Of a stretch of DNA of 16,657 bases, positions 12,582-16,657 are shown piece after piece. Both the position numbers and the translations under genes were made by a program. A model generated the notes under the pieces. It was not told where the DNA came from. It worked only from the letters and a program-made list of their open reading frames with translations, and did no database searches. The stretch spans positions 1 to 16,657 of the forward strand of contig DIEQ01000089.1 in assembly GCA_002418705.1 (NCBI GenBank). The letters are read 5' to 3'. Source of the DNA: Mageeibacillus sp. UBA5770 (GTDB lineage Bacteria; Bacillota_A; Clostridia; Saccharofermentanales; Saccharofermentanaceae). Each line of letters starts with the position of its first letter. Position 1 is the stretch's first letter.

Positions 12582-15239
12582 ATGAAATCGCCGATTATTG
12601 CTACAAAACTATTTAGACCGCCCTTAAGACCGGAGATTATCCGCCGGCCTCATCTGGCCGCGCGTCTTGACGAAGGACGACAGCTGACCCTCATTTCCGC
12701 ACCGGCCGGTTTTGGCAAAACGACACTTGTCAGTGAATGGATTACCGGCAGTGAACGAACGGTCGCCTGGTTGTCGCTTGATTCGGAAGATAACGATCCC
12801 ACACGCTTTTTGATATACCTTGTTTCTTCGCTCAAGACGATTTCAACCAATATGGGAGACAGCGTATTGGGCATGCTCGAATCCCCTCAGCCGCCGTCAT
12901 CCGAATATATTCTGACAGTTCTCCTTAATGAGATATCCTGTGTTCCGGACCACTTTTTCCTGGTCCTGGATGACTATCATGTAATTGAGACCAAGCCGGT
13001 TAACGAAATGCTTGCCTTTCTTCTTGAACATATGCCGCAGCAAATGCATCTGGTCATCGTCACCCGTGAGGATCCGCCGCTCCCTCTGGCACGATTGCGC
13101 GCCCGGGGTCAATTATCCGAACTGCGTGCCGCAGACCTTCGCTTTTCCTTCTCTGAGGCGGCCTGTTTTTTAAACCTGCTGATGGGTCTCAAGCTTGCTG
13201 ATAAAGATATTGCCGATCTTGAAAACCGAACGGAAGGCTGGATTACCGGGCTGCAGCTTGCTGCGGTTTCTATGCAGGGGCAGAAAGATAACGCTGCATT
13301 TATCCGGGCTTTCACAGGAAGCAACCGCTTTGTGCTGGACTATCTGATGGAAGAAGTTCTGCAGAAACAACCCGAAGATGTACAGTCTTTCCTTCTTCAC
13401 ACGTCGATCCTTGACCGCATGAGCGGCCCGCTTTGCGATGCCGTGCTACTTAGTCCATCAGCTTCCGGGCAGGAAACCCTTACATATCTCGAACGCTCCA
13501 ACATGTTTATTGTCCCTTTGGACACAGAGCGGAAGTGGTACCGTTATCACCATCTCTTTGCTGAATTACTGCGTCAAAGGCTGCACCAAAGCGAATCTTC
13601 GGGGAATGAAGAGAGAAGTATGGCCGAATACCACATTCGCGCCAGCCAGTGGTTTGAAGACGATGGCCTGGAAGTTGAGGCATTTCAGCATGCGGCAGCA
13701 GCCGGTGATATCGAGCGCGCCGAGCGTTTGATGGAAGGGAAAGTGATATCCCTGCAATATGGCGGCGTGGTGACAACTATTCTGAATTGGCTTGCCTCAC
13801 TGCCTGAAGCAGTGCTGGATGCCAGACCCTTATTGTGGGTGAGATCAGCAACATTGCTGCTTGTTACCGGACAAAAAACGGGTGTTGAAGAGAAACTACA
13901 GGCGGCTGAAGCAGCCTTAGATGCTGACCTGCAGGGAGCCGTACCGGACGACAGGACCCGCGACCTGATTGGACAAATTGCCGCCGCCAGAGCCACTCTG
14001 GCGTTCACCTGCTACCAGCCTGAAGCTATGATTTCCCAGTCACGCCGCGCCCTCGAGTATCTGCTCCCCGGAAACCAGCCCTTTCGTTTTACAGCAAATT
14101 GGATAATGGGGATGGCCTGCTTTTTCAGAGGAGAACGTTCCGCTGCCGGGCGGGTCTTTTCCGAAGCCTTATCTATCGCCCGGGCGTCCGGGGATATTCA
14201 CAATACGATACTTGCTGCTACCTCACTGGGCCAGATACAGGAATTAGAGAATCGGCTCTGTCTGGCGTCCGGGACTTACCGCAGCGTTCTGCAGCTGATT
14301 GATGATTATCCTTCTCCGGTTGCCTGCGAAGCATATCTCGGCCTGGCCCGTATCTGCTACGAGTGGAATGATCTGAAAGCCGCCGGGCAGTACGGGGAAG
14401 AGAGCCTCAAATTCGCGCGTCAGTATGATCAGGTTATTGACAGGCACGTTATCAGCGAGGTATTTCTTGCCCGCCTGAATCTGGCCCGGGGCGATGTGGC
14501 CGGTGCATCTGATGTGTTAGAGCAGGCAGAGCAGTCCATACACCAGCATAATTTTGTGCATCGGATACCTGAGGCAGCCGCCGCACACGTGCTGGTGCTT
14601 CTTCGCCAGAACAATCCGGCGGCAGCGGCTTCCCTTGCTGAAACGCACGGTCTCCCTTTGAGCCGTGCAAAAGTATATATGTTTGAAGGCAGGGCGGTCG
14701 AAGCGCTTGCACTGCTGGAACCTCTTTATGAACAATTTGCAAAAATAGGCTGGCAGGACGAACAGCTGAAGATTATGGTCCTGCAGGCTGTGTCATACCA
14801 CATACTTGGCGAAAACAACAAGGCCTTCGAACAGCTTGACGAATCTCTTGCGATAGCGAAACCGGAGGGCTTCATTCGCCTTTTTATCGATGAAGGCGTT
14901 CCAATGGCCAGGTTGTTGACTGATGCAGCCGAACAGACAAAAATGCCTGATTACACGGTCGGACTGCTGGCAGCTTTTGCAAGCGAATGGCAGACGAATG
15001 ACGAAAAACAGGGAGTTCCCAGTGCATCCCCGGTTCAACCCATGCTCGAGCCGCTAAGTCAAAGGGAGCTGGAAGTATTGCGTCTTGTCGCCCTTGGATT
15101 TTCGAATCAGGAGATCTGCGAGAAGCTTTTTCTTGCCCTGAATACGGTAAAGGGGCATAACCGCAGAATTTTCGAAAAACTTCAGGTGCAAAGACGCACC
15201 GAAGCCGTTGCCCGCGCACGCGAACTGGGCCTGATATAG
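12582..15239 (+). CDS. MalT-like LuxR-family transcriptional regulator (LAL/STAND ATPase)
   Basis: An 885-residue regulator. The ATG at 12582 gives the usual MKSPIIATKLFRPP start and is preceded by AAGAGG at 12565-12570. An in-frame GTG at 12573 and an upstream TTG are possible but less typical. The Walker A motif is APAGFGKTT (40-48) and the Walker B motif FFLVLDDYH (125-133). VTREDPPLPLARLRARGQL and NRTEGWITGLQLAA are hallmarks of the MalT-type NACHT/STAND ATPase. A long helical solenoid of TPR-like repeats (about 370-780) likely senses a ligand or partner. The C-terminal LuxR helix-turn-helix is LSQRELEVLRLVALGFSNQE through NTVKGHNRRIFEKLQVQ (about 825-870). It should bind DNA as an ATP-dependent oligomer; the likely targets are the genes downstream. 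Confidence 0.93.
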   Translation: MKSPIIATKLFRPPLRPEIIRRPHLAARLDEGRQLTLISAPAGFGKTTLVSEWITGSERTVAWLSLDSEDNDPTRFLIYLVSSLKTISTNMGDSVLGMLESPQPPSSEYILTVLLNEISCVPDHFFLVLDDYHVIETKPVNEMLAFLLEHMPQQMHLVIVTREDPPLPLARLRARGQLSELRAADLRFSFSEAACFLNLLMGLKLADKDIADLENRTEGWITGLQLAAVSMQGQKDNAAFIRAFTGSNRFVLDYLMEEVLQKQPEDVQSFLLHTSILDRMSGPLCDAVLLSPSASGQETLTYLERSNMFIVPLDTERKWYRYHHLFAELLRQRLHQSESSGNEERSMAEYHIRASQWFEDDGLEVEAFQHAAAAGDIERAERLMEGKVISLQYGGVVTTILNWLASLPEAVLDARPLLWVRSATLLLVTGQKTGVEEKLQAAEAALDADLQGAVPDDRTRDLIGQIAAARATLAFTCYQPEAMISQSRRALEYLLPGNQPFRFTANWIMGMACFFRGERSAAGRVFSEALSIARASGDIHNTILAATSLGQIQELENRLCLASGTYRSVLQLIDDYPSPVACEAYLGLARICYEWNDLKAAGQYGEESLKFARQYDQVIDRHVISEVFLARLNLARGDVAGASDVLEQAEQSIHQHNFVHRIPEAAAAHVLVLLRQNNPAAAASLAETHGLPLSRAKVYMFEGRAVEALALLEPLYEQFAKIGWQDEQLKIMVLQAVSYHILGENNKAFEQLDESLAIAKPEGFIRLFIDEGVPMARLLTDAAEQTKMPDYTVGLLAAFASEWQTNDEKQGVPSASPVQPMLEPLSQRELEVLRLVALGFSNQEICEKLFLALNTVKGHNRRIFEKLQVQRRTEAVARARELGLI

Positions 15240-15284
15240 GTTCTTCTGCTGTGTAACTTTTCCTTTTCAAAAACCTTTTCACAA

Positions 15285-15310
15285 CAACAATTCAAAGCAA
15301 CAATTCAAAA
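15285..15310 (+). repeat. tandem 13-base direct repeat
   Basis: CAACAATTCAAA-G/A occurs twice head-to-tail in the 180-base spacer after the LAL gene. It is A- and C-rich and lacks inverted symmetry. It may be a regulator site or simple slippage. Confidence 0.55.
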
Positions 15311-15419
15311 CAACACCTCCGGCAGCACTTTAGTGTCTACGCGGTACAGGACTCCCCGATTTATAATTTGGACATTGGGAAGCCTGTTCCATGTAGCTGC
15401 GGCTTCAAAGAGGTGCAAA

Positions 15420-15686
15420 ATGATTTCGCGCAAAAACAAACGAATGCCTGTTCCGGATCAGCCTTCCGTCTTTCAAATCAGGATCAGTGGTCATTTGGAC
15501 AGTAAGTGGTCAGATTGGTTTGACGGTATGGTCATAATGCTTGAAAAGGACGGTGATACCCTTCTGACGGGCCCGGTTGCAGATCAATCCGCGCTGCATG
15601 GATTATTTAAAAAAATTCGGGATCTGGGAATGACATTAGTTTCTGTTAATCCGGTTTTGTCCGATCAAGCGGATCGTTTTGATTAA
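15420..15686 (+). CDS. 88-residue conserved-looking small protein next to the LAL regulator
   Basis: AAGAGGTG (15408-15415) precedes the ATG at 15420; a longer frame from 15333 lacks a comparable site. After a basic, Pro-containing start comes FQIRISGHLDSKWSDWFDGM, with a Trp-x-x-Trp-Phe pattern, then an acidic turn (EKDGDTLLTGPV) and DQSALHGLFKKIRDLGMTLVSVNPV. The pattern beta-helix-beta-helix-beta is like the small proteins often seen beside LAL/LuxR genes. No domain is named for it here. It is soluble, with no signal peptide. A role as a ligand-binding or antagonist partner of the regulator is speculation based on gene order. Confidence 0.7.
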   Translation: MISRKNKRMPVPDQPSVFQIRISGHLDSKWSDWFDGMVIMLEKDGDTLLTGPVADQSALHGLFKKIRDLGMTLVSVNPVLSDQADRFD

Positions 15687-15775
15687 CAGGAAGAAGAACG
15701 ATTAGCAAGGAAAAGAGCGATAAGAGTAATAAGAACGGTCAGCAAAATAAATAATGATTTGAAAAGGAGAAAATT

Positions 15776-16207
15776 ATGAACACAGAAATCGAAACAAGCA
15801 GAATGAATACCCGGTTAAAACTCTCCCTTCTATGGATATTCCTGCTGCTCAATATGGCTTATGCGGATATCCTGTCTTTGATGGACGCCACTTCACCAAT
15901 CAGAAAAATAATGGCTGGAGCTCCTATGCCATCAGGAGGGCTGCTGGCAGGTGCAATCGTGATGGAAACATCGATCATAATGATCCTTTTATCCCAGGTA
16001 TTAAAGAGAAATGCAAATCGCTGGGTCAACATTATCATTGGTTTGTTCAATATTGTATACATCATTACAGGCGGACATGGTTTGTACTATGTGTTTTTTG
16101 CATCCATAGAGGTCGTGAGCTTACTACTGATTATCTGGTTTGCATTCAGTTGGCCTACGTCTGAAGTAAAAGCTGTTTCGCCAAACAAGGAAGGAGTACT
16201 ATCATGA
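15776..16207 (+). CDS. DUF6326-like integral membrane protein
   Basis: A 143-residue protein with AAGGAGA 5 bases before the ATG. It has four predicted membrane helices, at about residues 15-33 (LKLSLLWIFLLLNMAYADIL), 56-76, 81-98 (WVNIIIGLFNIVYIITGG) and 101-125. The loop between helices 1 and 2 has a conserved-looking D-x-x-S-L-x-D-A stretch. Such four-helix proteins (DUF6326-type) have no known function. The stop overlaps the start of the DUF4386 gene by ATGA, so the two are translationally coupled and probably form a complex or act together in the cytoplasmic membrane. Confidence 0.7.
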   Translation: MNTEIETSRMNTRLKLSLLWIFLLLNMAYADILSLMDATSPIRKIMAGAPMPSGGLLAGAIVMETSIIMILLSQVLKRNANRWVNIIIGLFNIVYIITGGHGLYYVFFASIEVVSLLLIIWFAFSWPTSEVKAVSPNKEGVLS

Positions 16208-16657
16208 TTACGAGTAGTAAAGAAGTAAGGCGGGCAGGGTTCCTGTACCTCGCATTTGTCATAACATGCATCTTTGCCGGTGTCGTGCGGTCAAATCTGA
16301 TCGTATATAATGACGCCTCAAAAACTGCCGGTCTTCTTAGAAATTACCAGTGGCTTCTTCGTATTAGTTTTGTCGACGATCTGGTATCCGCCGTTCTCTT
16401 TCTTTTGGCAGCCTGGGCCCTTTATGTCATTCTGAAGCCGGTTAATAAGAACCTGGCACTTCTGTTCCTTCTGCTCAATGCTGCAGGGGTGGCCGTACAG
16501 TGCCTCAGTCTGCTATTCCTGTTTGCCCCTATACTGATAAGCGGCAGTGCGGATTTTCAGAAGGTTTTCCAGCCCGATCAACTTAATGCCCTGAATCTGC
16601 TGTTTCTCAACCTTCACAAATGCGGCTTTACTATAGCCCAGATTTTTTACGGCACAT
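16204..16657 (+). CDS. DUF4386 membrane protein, C-terminus cut by the window end
   Basis: The ATG overlaps the previous stop (ATGA), with AAGGAAGGAG at about 16186-16195. The 151 visible codons contain four hydrophobic helices and are open to the last base. SSKEVRRAGFLYLAFVITC at residues 3-21 is the recognisable DUF4386 opening (basic residues then AGxLYL), followed by a lumen-side loop, FVDDLVSAVLFLLAAWALYVIL, and LNLLFLNLHKCGFTIAQIF. DUF4386 proteins usually have about 220-240 residues and seven helices, so roughly a third is missing. The function is unknown. It is the last visible gene of the LAL cassette. Confidence 0.88.
   Translation, partial: MITSSKEVRRAGFLYLAFVITCIFAGVVRSNLIVYNDASKTAGLLRNYQWLLRISFVDDLVSAVLFLLAAWALYVILKPVNKNLALLFLLLNAAGVAVQCLSLLFLFAPILISGSADFQKVFQPDQLNALNLLFLNLHKCGFTIAQIFYGT

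Noticed and set aside
13438..13731. Several frames over 60 codons antisense or out of frame within the LAL gene.
   Set aside because: They are shadows of a long, clearly coding gene and have no family features.
1..16657. CRISPR array, tRNA, rRNA, transposase or integrase.
   Set aside because: I looked for spaced direct repeats, clover-leaf or rRNA signatures and DDE or recombinase motifs and saw none. The repeats present are single pairs.

Overview
The window looks like accessory chromosomal DNA of a Bacillota bacterium, most likely a Clostridia-type anaerobe or a relative. The evidence is strong AGGAGG-type ribosome-binding sites, moderate base composition (judged by eye, not computed), and Firmicute-typical families: a Y-family polymerase with YolD, HxlR and PadR regulators, DUF1048, DUF4386, and a clostridial inorganic-pyrophosphatase fragment. 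No rRNA, tRNA, CRISPR array, transposase or integrase was seen.

Left block (1-4600): the C-terminal part of a Y-family DNA polymerase overlaps a YolD-like gene, a pairing typical of mobile-element and SOS polymerase cassettes. An HD phosphohydrolase gene follows. Next is a divergent redox-style unit: an HxlR regulator facing an NmrA/QorB-like NAD(P)-binding oxidoreductase across an operator-rich spacer. Beyond it, on the minus strand, lies a PadR regulator - DUF1048 - DUF1048 operon whose PadR gene carries an in-frame nonsense codon.

Middle block (4600-10800): a metallo-beta-lactamase-fold hydrolase precedes a stretch of decayed genes. These are a 5' stub resembling an AAA_14/DUF4143 ATPase, the C-terminal half of an MFS transporter with a frameshift, the 3' part of an AAA_14/DUF4143 ATPase, and the first 20 codons of a pyrophosphatase. 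Intact small genes sit among them: a GNAT acetyltransferase, a lipoprotein, an SRPBCC protein, a VOC protein and an unrecognised partner of the VOC protein.

Right block (10800-16657): a RimJ/RimL-type GNAT and a protein made of two fused GNAT domains are followed by a large MalT-like LuxR-family ATPase regulator (LAL). Downstream are an 88-residue unrecognised protein, a DUF6326-like membrane protein and a DUF4386 membrane protein that runs off the end. The last two overlap by ATGA, and the block reads as one regulatory and membrane cassette. It is the best candidate here for an uncharacterised system. The other clear signals are the broken PadR, a 15-base motif shared by the HxlR and PadR control regions, and the dual-GNAT fusion.
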